NCBI GenBank assembly: GCA_905250125.1
Contig: CAJNOL010000722.1
Span: 1 to 64,000 of the forward strand
DNA: 64,000 bases
Source of the DNA: Rotaria sordida
Lineage: Eukaryota > Rotifera > Eurotatoria > Philodinida > Philodinidae
Direction of reading: 5' to 3'
Below, in pieces: positions 1 through 12,007 of this stretch. The notes beneath the pieces are model-generated. The model had not been told where the DNA came from. It saw only the letters and a program-made list of their open reading frames with translations, and did not search any database. Both the position numbers and the translations under genes were made by a program. Position 1 is the stretch's first letter. Each line of letters begins with the position of its first letter.

Positions 1-1084
1 TATCTTTATATCTTTTAAACGAATGTGAACAAAAAATATTTCATGACGATGAATGATTTTCTTATTCTTTTTTGTGTCAATGTAAATCTTGTTACGAAGA
101 GTATGAGCGAAGCTGTTTATTTAAAAAATGCATATTTTTAATTAAACCATTGATTGCTCACTGAATTATTTAAAACGATCGACGTAACATAGAAAACATT
201 TTTCAATACTCAGAAGAAAGCAATAAAATGTTCGTATGAATCACATATTGATGAGTTTTTTTTTTTATATAACTTTTTTGTGTAAACTTTCTACACAATA
301 TTTGTACTCAGCTATTGAACTAGAGTATTGACCTCTACGATAGACCAACAGTATACCAGATCGGCTAGGCGCGTGTTCTTGTGTTCACGATAATTTGGCA
401 CCTCTAGTTACCATTGGACGGTAGCAATATGAAAAATTCTATTTAACAATATGAATAAAGAAAGAAAACAATACATAAAAGATTGTGTTTTTTTTTACAA
501 CACATATGCTTCTGAAACAATTTTCTATGTACATATGTTTTTCTCGAAATAAATCATCAATGAAAATATATAATTATTAAGAGTGGATGTCGTTTGAGTC
601 TCTTCTTGTCCGATACTCTCACTTGACGTTAAGCTGAGCTTCCGACAATGCTAGGAGTGTAACCAGGGCTCTCGATAGTTTTTAGAGATAGCAGGTGCAA
701 AGAAATAGACATACAGTCAAAGGCAATAGAAAGTGTTTAAGAAAAATTGTCTTCACAAATTGGATTAGTCTACTCTAGTTCCTTCCACATCGAGATCTAT
801 GAGTGCAATAAATAATGTTTTTCCATTTAGATTTGATTGTAAACTCTCTGTTTGGATTTGTATCTAAATTAGAACAAATCTATACAAATAGTTTTCGATT
901 TATTAATAATTCTTTTGAATAAAACTTTATTGCCTTACAAATTTTTATTTTTACGAATAGAACAAAATTATTTTGTTTCTGAGGTTTTTGTCATTTATTT
1001 ATTTTTTTCTGCAGATCATAAATATTAATTCTAGACTATATAAAAAAAAAAAGAATGTCAAATGTCATTTTTTTTTGTAAATAT
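1..1084. other. Gene-free AT-rich stretch
   Basis: I see no open reading frame with coding character and no RNA gene here. The stretch is AT-rich with many T- and A-runs. It lies downstream of the 3' end of the minus-strand phosphatase gene. Confidence 0.6.
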
Positions 1085-1927
1085 TTATGATGATTTAGTT
1101 GGTGGTTTTGTATGTCCATCAAGTGTATAAACCCCATTGACTTTTGTTAATTGACATATTTCACAATTAGCAAATTGTTTACTTTTGTCTAATTCTTCAG
1201 AAGTCCAACGAAAATATCTCATAAGAAATAAACGCATAAATAATCCGTGTGATACAACAACAATATTTTGTGTTGGATAATGATGTCCAGAATCCATTTC
1301 ACGAAATAAAGTATCAAGAAAAAGTGATGCACGATCATAAACATCAGCACCACTTTCACCACATGAAAAACGATAAAAAAAATGCCCACAACTTTTTTGT
1401 TCTTCTAATTCATATGGACGTTTTTGTAAATCAGCTATATTACCAAATTCTTGTTCACGTATACGTGGATCTTCACGTTCAGTTAGAATTTGTGATGATG
1501 AAAATGCTTTTCGAATATTCATCCATGTTTGTTTTGAACGTTGATAAGGACTCATATAAACATACATAGATTCATTACCAATTATTGAATGAAGTTTTTC
1601 ACCAGCAGCAAGTGCTTGTTGATGACCTCTTTCTGTTAATTCAACTCGACTATCAGCAAGACGTGCACATAATGCTATTGAAAATAAAAGAAATTTGTAA
1701 AAAATTTAAAAAAAAAGATTTGAATTTCTACTTGGATCAACATTTGCTTGTGATTCACCATGACGAATAAGAAATATACGTGCTGGTCGTCGATCACGAC
1801 GAACCTTTTTATGATAATCGAATACTAAACAAATCAAATCATTTGTAATACGAATTAACCATCCAGTATAGAATAAAACAAAAGAAATAAGACCAACAAA
1901 TATCAAACTAATTACTAATGCAATCAT
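1085..1927 (-). CDS. Membrane-anchored histidine phosphatase (phosphoglycerate-mutase-like)
   Basis: Two exons, 1927-1732 and 1674-1085, are joined over a 57-bp GT-AG intron (1731-1675). The product is 261 aa. The first in-frame ATG after an upstream stop is at 1927. Residues 1-25 form a hydrophobic segment, predicted to be a signal anchor, followed by a basic stretch. The catalytic RHG motif follows directly (RIFLIRHGESQANVD). Later come the SPYQRSKQTW motif, the EQEFGN block and the second catalytic histidine in VVVSHG. This is the order of histidine phosphatase clan 1 (PGAM/AT74/DET1-like). The family removes phosphate through a phospho-histidine intermediate; its substrate here cannot be told. 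Soluble PGAM relatives usually lack the N-terminal membrane segment, so the enzyme is probably tethered to a membrane. A true glycolytic PGAM is unlikely from the motif context. Confidence 0.85.
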
Positions 1928-3495
1928 TGAATCTATCCACAATAAATCGTCAAATATTATCCATTGGGATGCAAAGTATTATATATAGCTGAAAATATAT
2001 TTTTTTTTTCTTTCCGCAACATAAAATGCATGCGTTGAATTCATGTCTTTATATGGCGAGAGAGGAAGAAAGAAGAGAAACAAATGACATAAATAGATGT
2101 TTGCACTTATAAACCTTTGATCACGTGTCGATTGGTTACGACGGGATCTCAGTACGAATGACAAACTATATGTTTTTTTATAAATGAATACAAATATTTA
2201 TTTTGATTCTTTTGTTTTTATTTATTTCACGGTATGATAGAATTAGGTGAAAAATGACAACTAATATTTTTTATATGACTTATTCAAGAATGAATATCTT
2301 ATTATTTCTACTAATTGACCTTCAATAATCTCGTTTGTCAACAGATTATTTCTTGATTTTTTTTAAAGTGCAAATTCACAATAATCATTTGCATAAAATC
2401 GAAAATTTGCATTTTTACATATCAGAATGAAGATTAATTACATGTTATTGTATTTATTTATATTTACATAGGAATGTCCTGAGATCATCGAGATTAAGGA
2501 GGATATCGAGCGATTTTTTGAGAGTTCCTAAGCTCGAGTTTTACTGAGAAAAAACGAAAATTTCTCAAGATTGAGTGGTGATAACTTTATATTTGCGATC
2601 TTTTTTTTTCTACATCGTTTCTCGATGTTAATCGGTACACATATGTTTTATCGCCTGAGGAGAAACTGAAAAACACTATTTTTCAAACTCTATGCTTTTA
2701 TGTATAGTATCAAGCGTGAAAGAAAGTATTTAAATTAACTCAATGTCAATAATGGCAAAAAAAAATTATGTGTACGAACGATGTATTGATAATTTCTATA
2801 TATAGCATGGATTTGTTTATTTCTAAACATACAATGTTTAATGTATGCATTCCGTCACATATTAAAATATGTTATTATTTTGCATACTTATTATATTTAT
2901 TAAGTTTCTATCATATCTCATTAACCTTTTGGTTTGCGTTCTAAAAGTATAAAATGGAAATATATGTTATTTGTTTTTTCAATTACTTCTTTATCAATAT
3001 GTTTAGTTAAAAGAAAATATTTATTCATGAAAAAGACTGTGTCTTCAAATACGAGCGAATAAAATATGAACATCATTAATCGATAATGATTCGAGCATTT
3101 TGAATGGAATACTCGTAAAATATGTTATATACTTAATAATAAAGAAATATCAAGATTCTTTGCATTATTCTTTTTGATGAGAGAATATCAATCGTTTTCT
3201 GATCATTTAGGTCAAATAAAAGTTTATTGTTAATATAATAGAAATAAGAGTCAGATTTAATTTATTCTTCAAAATTTCAAACAATTCGAATATTATTCAT
3301 AACAGTAAAAAACGATTAGAAATATCTGACAAATTTTGAAACTATTCGAATAGATAATAATTATTATCATGATCGTACCTATCAACATCATATTGTATAT
3401 AATGAAAAATTCTCAATGAATTCATTAAAATGAGATTGGAAATGTGTTAAATACTTGCTCATATTCAACTATTTTAGTAAATCTATTGAAACAAT
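1928..3495. other. Intergenic region, no gene seen
   Basis: AT-rich sequence upstream of the phosphatase. Short open frames occur but lack coding character or splice partners. The phosphatase promoter must lie in the right part of this region, but no specific element is recognisable. Confidence 0.5.
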
Positions 3496-4208
3496 TTAAG
3501 GGAAGCCCCTACTTTCTCGACTAGAAATTTTTTGTTTTTCATTTTTTGTGTTTGGTATGTGGATTTAAATGTCCTCTATCTAATGAACACATTTTAAGAA
3601 GACAAAACTACCTTTTTGCATGTGAAAAATTCAATTTTATGCTATAAAAGCCAAAAAATGCAATTTTCTTTTCGTTTTTCTCAAAATCACATTTTTAAAC
3701 AAAAAGTTGAAGTTTTCCCTTCCTTTTCTTCTAAATGGTAAGACCGATTAGGCTCAAACTTTTTTTAATGAATACTTCGATGAAATTGGGGTGCGTGTTT
3801 ATTTTTCTCTTGAAAACATTGTACCTATGAAATTTGGCAGGTATTATAAAATAAGTACCCTACGATAAAAAGCTTTTTTTTAATAGTTTTTTGATAGTGC
3901 CTCCATTGTCTTACTTCTCCTGAGCCTCAGGAACAGTATTTTTCAAAAAAAAATACGCACCCAGATTTATTCCTAGTTGTTGCACGAAAAATTTCAGCTC
4001 AAAAGAACGTAGTATGACCGTTTGCCGGAGGGAAAACTTCAGGCCATTTTTTACTCTTGGCCTTCCAAAATCTCCCTGAAGAAAGCATTTGGCAATTCTG
4101 AGCCTATGACAACTTTTATTCTACTCATTGAGATTTATCTATCCTGAAAGTTTCAAAAATTTTCGCCTAACTGTTCTTAAGAAATATCGGAAAGGGGGAT
4201 CCTCTTAA
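3496..4208. mobile_element. TTAA-bounded non-autonomous element, copy A
   Basis: A 713-bp segment starts and ends with TTAA. Short inverted termini follow: TTAAGGGAAGCCCC on the left, and TTAAGAGGATCCCCC when the right end is read on the other strand. There is no transposase reading frame. The last ~130 bp (from about 4080) resembles the end of the copy at 8829-9182, including the shared string CTATGACAACTTTT. A TTAA target and G/C-rich inverted ends are what piggyBac-type MITEs show. Family assignment is inference from the ends only. Confidence 0.6.
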
Positions 4209-4356
4209 TGGTATTTTATATAAGATCTTTTGAAATAAATTATTCGATCGAGAATTTTACATATTAAGAATCTGAAAAATCTATAGTAATATTTAATAGT
4301 ATAGGTTGAGTTCTATCGATATGAGTATGGTAAAAATAACTTATTTGCATATTTAA

Positions 4357-5052
4357 CTCTATCAGAATCTGTAAGAACTTCTTAGATATTGAATTCTTTT
4401 TCTATCGATAAATGCCAAATACTGCTCCAGCTGGGTCATATTCTTATAAATAGTGGGTTTTTTTTGAGTCTTATGAAGTTATAGTTTCTACGCGTGCGGT
4501 AGCGAGATATTTTTCATTGACTTTTCAACTTGAAATTTAATGTCTAATAAAGCATTTTTGCTCTAATCACTATACTTGAAAGTCAATTTGTGTCTTTTTT
4601 GACTAATATTTGATGGTTTTCTTGCAGAAGAAACTTCATTTGACTTCAAACAAACATCATATTTGGAATCAACATAAAAAACTTAGTCGGATTATGTTTG
4701 TTTCTGCAACTTTTTTTTCGGTCAAAATTCGACCTCTGATCCCTAGACAGCTGTGGATCCTTCCAGGCTCGGATCAGATTGGGTTTCAATCCAATCTTTT
4801 AGTTTTTGTCGGACTCAATTACACATTTTCGTGGATCTACTGTTCCCTAGATGAGGAAAAAGTATCATCAGAAAAGGAAAATAGAATTACATATTCAATA
4901 AAAAAAATCTCGCTGATTCACGTGTAGAGACTATAACTTCATGAGACTGAAAAAATCACTATTTGTAACAATATGATCCAAATGTAATATTTGGCATTTA
5001 TCGATAGAAAAAAAATTCAATATCTAAGAAGTTCTTATAGATTCTGATAGAG
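4357..5052. mobile_element. Long-TIR element, CTCTATCAG family, copy 1
   Basis: Two arms of about 140 bp, 4357-4495 and 4915-5052, are inverted copies of each other at roughly 85% identity. Both begin with CTCTATCAGAATCT. The middle has no transposase. It includes a segment (4751-4856) related to sequence at 36775-36870, so another repeat may be nested inside. No clear target-site duplication is visible. The same terminal motif bounds the element at 34265-34758. Confidence 0.7.
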
Positions 5053-6911
5053 AAAGATATTCTACATTGAATGAACCGATTTTCAACGAATCTAACTCGA
5101 AATTTAATGGACTTACAAGCAAAAAAAATGGTTTTAAGACTTTCAGAGAGTGCTTCTTATTATCTGACTACTTTTGAAAAAAAATGATATTTGCAATCAG
5201 CACACTTAGCTCTATCGAACTCTAAAGACTTCTAATACCATGATGATGAAAATTTTTTTTCGATACCTGAGGGACTCTAGGTGTGAAAAATTCACTTACG
5301 GCAAAATATAAAATAAACTTGTGAAAAATAATCGGAGTTCAATGTTGATTCTCAGAATAATAATGGTCAGATTTTTTAGGACGCGAGGTACGCACAGTAA
5401 AACATCTACTAGTAAATATCTCCTAATTATGAACGAACTTAGATTCGACGGAGTGGTTTTTGCTGAAAATGCCTCCCTATTTTGAACAGTGAACACTGTT
5501 TTTTGCGATTCCTCTTGCTATTAAAACCTGTTTATATGCATTCAATGAATGGTCTGATAAACGTGAAGAAGAGTCTTATAACATCAGTTGCTAATGAATA
5601 AGATCATTGTGCCGATGATGATGATCATATGTCAACAAAATTATCATCAAAAATAACGGAAGCAATGGAAAGGATACAAACAGCTCATTTATTAGCAACA
5701 ATACAATAAACAAAGAGACACCGAATCCGAACCCGAACGTTTGGATTCAATGCATACTATTCATTAAAATTAAAATGTTGTCTCAACTAAAAATTTTTCA
5801 TCTTGAAATTTCAAACTCACTTTTCTGATTTATTTTTAATCCTCTATCAAAAACTTCCGTTCTATTGTCAAGATCATGCCAGTTACTAGCATCATACAAC
5901 TGTAAAAAAAAACTATGTATTAAGAAATCTTTAGATATATGAAGTCTAATATAAAGACTGTAGTTTGAAGTTCACTTCATCTGCTTGTCGACACAATTCT
6001 TGTAAAAAAAAAATCATATCTTCAGTCAAAATAAAGTATAAATGTTGTTCAATATTAGTTAGTGTGAGTTATTAAATGAAACGCTTGCAAAGAATTCTTC
6101 GTTAGTTCATAGTGATAGTGTATATGAAACATAGCAGACAAAAATAGGATTTTTTACTATTAGAAAGTCCACGAATTATATGAGTTTTATATTGTATGTC
6201 TTCGTGAGATTAAAGATTTCTCAAAAGAATTAGTTAGTTAATTCATCGGACTCTAGTAGTTATTCACCGGTTATATGTTAAGAATTTCATTCGACCAGTC
6301 GAAAACAAAAACCTTCTGTCAACTCCAAGTATGTTTTAAATATTGTCAATAAATTTATGTTTCGACTTGTGATTGTTATCCTTGAAGACTGATTCATTCG
6401 TTTATTGAATTGATGAAAATATTTTTATATCAATCTACAGATATAATAACTTGTACATAAAACTGATAGGAAAAATAAATATTTCTTATAATGTCAAATC
6501 ACTTCTTTTCTTTTTTATAATATAATGTACATCTAAAATCGATGACAGAATAAAAAAAAGAAAAAGAAACTAGACCACTATGCTGTATATACAATCAACC
6601 GATATGAATCAGCGATGATTCGGTTTTTTTTTGTATACGTCTTAATGATTACAAATATGTTAAAACATATACGCTGTCTATTTAGTACATATTTTCAGTT
6701 GAATGAATACGTAAACGGCCAGGATAAAAGGTTATTTTTTGCTTCATTTTTGCCTTTCTTTTTTTTTGAAGAGATAGTTATTATATTGTGACTTGTTGAT
6801 TCTTTATTATTCATCGTATTTTGTTTGGTATTATATAGTAGGCAACTAGTAACGTATTTGAATAAATTTCATTTATCAGTTTCTATTTTGATATTAAACA
6901 ATAACATTGAT
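5053..6911. other. Intergenic region with a possible gene scrap
   Basis: Mostly AT-rich sequence with no intact gene. Around 5520-5709 a short plus-strand stretch in two frames has bdelloid-like codon texture, including an acidic run and a predicted helical end, and stops at 5709. It may be a remnant of a lost gene. The region from about 6500 to 6911 is upstream of the bZIP gene. Confidence 0.35.
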
Positions 6912-7376
6912 ATGCAAAACGAATACTTATTATCATCAACTGATGCAAGTATTAAAGACACAATACCAATTATCCTCGATGTTACCAATGATGATACATT
7001 AAATTCCAATAATAATGACAATCATTTAAACATTTGTCAAAATGATCAACAATCGCCAAAATCTTCTTTATCTAAGACAGATGATTCTTTATGCGTAAAA
7101 GAATATCAATTGATTGATTCCAGTATAAAATTTCAATCAAATTCAGAAGATGTAGAAGTTGAAAATGAAAAAGTTATTAAACGTGAATTACGACGTAAGA
7201 AAAAACGTCAAGCAACACGAGTACGGAAAGAAAAACATGATTTAGAAAAACAAATTCGTGATTTAGAATTTAAACAAAATAATTTATTATCAAAAGTTGA
7301 AAATCTTCAATTATATAAAGAACAACTTGAAATAAGATGTAAACAAGTTCATTCAAATTATAAACTATTTGGATGA
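6912..7376 (+). CDS. Divergent bZIP transcription-factor-like protein
   Basis: Single-exon ORF of 154 aa. I chose the ATG at 6912; the frame upstream is open to about 6825 but has no ATG. Residues 1-85 are Asn/Asp/Ser-rich and probably disordered. Residues 91-108 are strongly basic (RELRRKKKRQATRVRKEK). They are followed by a heptad series of leucines at 111, 118, 125, 132 and 139. This is the layout of a bZIP: a DNA-contacting basic helix leading into a leucine-zipper dimer helix. With L118 as the first zipper leucine, the normally invariant Asn is Gln100 and the Arg eight residues later is Lys108, so DNA recognition may be altered. The protein is very short and ends just after the zipper. 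Alternative: a dimerising partner without sequence-specific binding. Confidence 0.65.
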   Translation: MQNEYLLSSTDASIKDTIPIILDVTNDDTLNSNNNDNHLNICQNDQQSPKSSLSKTDDSLCVKEYQLIDSSIKFQSNSEDVEVENEKVIKRELRRKKKRQATRVRKEKHDLEKQIRDLEFKQNNLLSKVENLQLYKEQLEIRCKQVHSNYKLFG

Positions 7377-8828
7377 TTGGTGTAATTATATAGAAAGAAA
7401 AAACTTTGATCGAAAAAGAAATATGCCATAAAACATACCTATTAACCGCAAAGATAAAGGAAAAAAAAAATATCGCTTACTAGTATAACTGTAGTTACTT
7501 TGAATGTAATACTTTTTCTTGTTGTTATAAAAAATAAACTAATATCGATAATTGCATATTACTCCTTAATTTAGTTTATCGATTCATGATTTTTTTTTTC
7601 TCCTCAAAATGTATCTATTTCTAGTGATGATTGGCTTGTTTCATTACCTTTAATATCGTTATATCTATATATATATACAAATAAATTAATCATTAAGCTT
7701 ATTGTGAGTTTCAAATATGTATTGTATCATTAAATAAAATTCTATGTTTGTATTTTTCAAAAAAATGAAGTTCGATAGAAAATGTGATGAAAGTTAAGAA
7801 AGAACTTTGAAGATCGGTTTCTTTGTTTTTTTTCCACCTAGGTAAAACCTCTCTAATATGAACACTATCAAGGCCAACCAAAAGTGCTTATTATTGGGAG
7901 ATGGTGTTTTAGTTGCAATCGATTTTCGACTTCACAAAGATGATCGTTTTTTTGTTGTTTTCAATAAACTAAATAATTCAAATTTTTTAATCAGAGGTAA
8001 ATCAGCAAATGTTCACATGTTACTAGCTTTTAACAGAAAAAAACAACGACATGTTACACTGTTACTGTTGTTTAATATTATTTTCTTTTTTTATTTTAAA
8101 TATTCACGGCTGGTTCGTTTCCTATGTGCCCTATGATTGTTAATCATAAGTCAATACAAACATAACACCATTTCTTTTTTGCGTTCTACTCATGAGTGAT
8201 AGAGCACATGTTCCCTATATTACAAAGGTTGTTATTGTATAGAGGACCAGAAATAAACACCTACTATTCATAATAAAAAGGTATTCATATTTGAATGGCT
8301 CACTCCTTGTAAAATTTGCTTAGGTAGACAATAGACTGCCGAGCATAAGGCGATCCCATAAAGAAGTTTTACTATAATATTATTTACATTCCAGAACGAA
8401 GAATGCTAAATATGTATATACTTCGTATTATGCGTGAAGCAATACAAATGTAATAGTGAGTCATGTAATATACTAATTTATAATTGTTTACGGGCGTGCT
8501 TGTTCGAAATCAATTGAATATTTTACGTTAATCATCGTGAAAAATTACACTAAATTATTATAACTTAATTAATAGAATGAAAACTATTTCTAATCATAAA
8601 AAATAACTATTCGTATGTGTCATATGTAAAGCATCTCGTGTTGAATAACTATTATTTTTCGAGAAAAATAAATGTATCTCTTTTTAAATATTCAATATAT
8701 TTTATTTATGATTACATATCTCAATTATAGGGTCTACTGTAAATTCATGGAAAAATAATTTTTGATAAAATAATTGTAATTTTTTAAAGTGGATTCTGAT
8801 GAAGTTCATACATTCAGTATGATTGTAT
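7377..8828. other. Intergenic region, no gene seen
   Basis: AT-rich. The open frame at 7858-8136 ends in a low-complexity Phe/Leu stretch and has no family resemblance, so I do not call it. Nothing else is supported. Confidence 0.5.
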
Positions 8829-9182
8829 TTAAGGGTACCCCCCCCCCCCTTCTTTGTGACCAAATACTTTTCTTGGGAGTCATTGTATAGTCTGAAGTAT
8901 TATCTATCTATTGAATACATTTTGAGATCGAAAACTATATATTGTTTCATATTTTTCTCAAACCAACTTTTTCATGAAAGCTTTTTTTATTTAAAAAAAT
9001 ATTCTTCCAGTGAAGTCATTTTTCACTATTGTGATCCCAGTATTTCATAGAAGACAGCATCCCAGAACTTTGAATCTATGACAACTTTTGTTCTATTTGT
9101 CAAGATCTATCTGCTCTGAAAATTTCAAATTTTTTTGATGAGTTGTTCTTGAGAAATCCTGGAAAGGAGGAACAATCCTTAA
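8829..9182. mobile_element. TTAA-bounded non-autonomous element, copy C
   Basis: A 354-bp segment bounded by TTAA on both sides. The left end reads TTAAGGGTACCCCC with an extended C-run. The right end, read on the other strand, begins TTAAGGATTGTTCC. The right 130 bp matches copy A (3496-4208) in order and sequence. No coding capacity. Confidence 0.55.
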
Positions 9183-9940
9183 GTACAAAAACCTTCCAAT
9201 ACAATCTTTCAGCTCAAAATTCACAAGAAAAAAATTTTATTAATATTTGAAATGAAAAGTATTAACAGAAATACTGAAATGCGTGTTCGAGTGAACCGTG
9301 ATGTTGCACAACCAGTCAACAAGATCCGATCGACTCTATTTTTTTATCCTATGGATATAAAACGTACAAGCATCATTGATTAAACATCATATATGCAAGT
9401 TCAAGATCTAGTAACAATAGACAAATTTGAATAGACTTCAAATTTGATTAATCTTTTGAATAGAAATATTCATCATTGATGTAATTGAAATGTGTCAGAT
9501 AATGAAGATGGTATAGTTCAAGGAAAAAGAATTCATACATTTTTCGATACAAATGAATACAATAGAAAGTGAGGGAGAGAGAGAGATATTGCAATTATGA
9601 AAAACAAAATCTACTGTGTGCCACCATCATTTGAGCGATTAAGATAAAAAAGAAATTTATCAGAGACTAATGAAAGAAAATAAAAGGATATTGAGGCAAG
9701 AATCGAGATCATAAAAAAATACGAAATAGAGTCTATTGGAATCAATATTTCGAACATATCGGGCAATAGTTCGTTTATTAACAATGCCAGTTGTGTCTGC
9801 CATGATCGTAAGTGATACGTCAAACTCTAGAATGGAATAAATAATAGTTCGATCAAGAGCAATTTTATGTGTCTTTTTTTGCTTGTTCAACAAATCTAGT
9901 TTATATTCTAGTTTCTCTTGTACTTAGAAGAAAATTGGAG

Positions 9941-10150
9941 GTATGTTCAGATTTCCGAAAAAGGAAATTACAGAAATTTCCGAAGCTCCCATCAACTCGA
10001 TAACTACATAACAAAGCAAATGGAAAGTTTTTGGAAATATTGGAAATTTCAGAAATGACATAATTTTGGAAACTACCAAACAATTTAGAACACAAGTGTT
10101 TAAAATTTCCGAAACTTCCGAAGTTTCCTTTTTCGGAAGTCTGAACACTG
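9941..10150. mobile_element. Short inverted-repeat element (MITE)
   Basis: About 210 bp with inverted ends of roughly 45 bp. The right end read backwards begins CAGTGTTCAGACTTCCG. The left end reads GTATGTTCAGATTTCCG. Internal TTCCGAAA motifs repeat several times. There is no ORF. CAGTG-type ends recall hAT elements, but no 8-bp target duplication is visible, so the superfamily is open. Confidence 0.6.
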
Positions 10151-10838
10151 CTGATTCATATCAATCGATCACGAGTTTTTCTAGGTTGATACACTACATG
10201 CAATATCATGAATAAGAGCACTAGCACTGCCCCAAAAACCAAAAATAGAACTGATTAGTTCGAACTTCGATTTGACGTTTCTATGACATTACATGAGAAT
10301 TCAACTTGATTAAATATGATTAATGATTCTACCACCCGTTCCACACAATTGAATTTCTATTGATAAGAATACATATGTTTGATGTTGAATAATCAATCTT
10401 GGATAATTACTCAATCAGTATTTCTATTATAAGCTTGATATCAAAGAAGTCAAAATTTGTTAATTCGAATCTCAAACAAGAAATATGTTGATTAGAACTC
10501 GAAACTAACCCAAGTTCAATGAAAAATAAATTTTAAGCTACTTTGATGTTGATAACAGAACTTCTATTCTGATGTTTCTATTGTAAGAATGTTCATAAGA
10601 GATGAAAATAAACTGTAGCACTACGAATATGTTACTTTTTGATCGTAATGTAGACAAAATAGAGAATGTACATAAGACCAGAAATCGGTCTCTCGATTTA
10701 TTATAATTGACAGAAAAGTCATATAATTAATTTTGACCAATCAATTATAAAACAAAAAAAAACAGAACCACATCAATTAATAAAACAAAGCAAAAAAATT
10801 AATTTGCTTTTTTAAAATTGTGAATTTATTTGTTACTA

Positions 10839-12007
10839 TTATTTATTGTCCGCTGGCATTTCGTATTCTTTTTTCAGCGCTTCCTCCTACAATACTTGAT
10901 ATTATTAAATAAAATTAAGTAGAATATAATAAACTGACCTCTTCTGGTGTAAAGTCATTTGGAATTTTAAATGTTTCTCGAATCTGTTCAGTAGTTTTCC
11001 CATTCATCATATCAGCTACTGTCTTGCATATAATATCAATTAGTTTTGAGATATCTAAATAATTCGCTGCCTGAAACAATGTAAGTTACAGAAAAATGTA
11101 ATATAAAAAAAAAAGAAACAAACTAAAAGAAGTTGAAAGAGACTATTTTGATCAATTTTAAGAAAATCTTGATCCCATTTCGATATTTCAATCTTTTTCC
11201 TTTCACCATAATCTTCATCGTCATCGAATGATGGTACATCGTCTTTATGATGAGTCAGCCATTCAATAATCTAGATTTACGATTAAAAACAAAATTATAT
11301 GTTTATTTTCATCAACATGCCAAAAAGCTAGATGAGGGGGGACTATACGAAATAATTCAATGAACTAAGACTATGAAGAATATGTTGATTTAAGACGAAA
11401 TGACAAGGAGTGATAATGAAGGTGGGAGTGTGAAGTGAATATAAGACGTATCCTCTTGCTAGAAGATGCATTTTGAAGATTACCACAAAGCAATGTTTCG
11501 GTTTGGTATCACAAATCTTGTGAAATTTTCTGATAAAAAAAAAAAAGTTTCTTATGATGTAGATGCATTAACTTATAAAAAAAATTTTGTTGAAGAGTTT
11601 CTATAGCCAAAATTTAGTTGATTCTTTGTGTCTATCTCCATTCTCGTTATTGTCTTCTGAATATTTCTCGAAAATAATAATATTGTTTAAACTATCATAT
11701 GGAATATTTTACTCATTCATTTTAATATCAACATATTGAAAGTCATCAATATTGTGCTTGAAAAGACAGCAGAAAAACATTTCTTACTTTCTTCAAGTTA
11801 GCCGAATCTACATTTGGTAGTGGAATGGTTGTTCCTTCTGCACCACCGCAATCTTCAAAGAAAAAAAAAATTGAAAAATTGAATTCGAAAGAAGAATCTC
11901 TTACTTTCTAAGGCATACTTGATTGTTTTCGATTCTTCAATAATATCAATATTGATATCGAATTTTTGTTTATCATTAGATTCTAATGTAATTTGACGAT
12001 TACTCAT
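10839..12007 (-). CDS. SKP1: SKP1, SCF ubiquitin ligase adaptor
   Basis: Five exons: 12007-11905, 11852-11788, 11270-11124, 11070-10939 and 10886-10839. All introns are GT-AG and frames are consistent, giving 164 aa, close to the usual ~163. The N-terminal half has the POZ-like fold signature with [16 protein letters not shown] and THHKDD. The C-terminal half has the F-box-binding helices: [20 protein letters not shown], then [20 protein letters not shown]. It ends with an acidic EE patch. SKP1 bridges cullin-1 to F-box proteins in SCF E3 ligases that control cell-cycle turnover. Intron 2 (517 bp) is much longer than the others. Family identity is clear; orthology versus a paralog was not tested, since bdelloids often carry several copies. 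Confidence 0.93.

Noticed and set aside
1249..1770. Plus-strand open frames across the phosphatase
   Set aside because: They are shadows of the minus-strand gene, which has clear catalytic motifs and a matching intron.
7858..8136. 92-aa plus-strand ORF
   Set aside because: Low-complexity hydrophobic end, no family features, no splice context.
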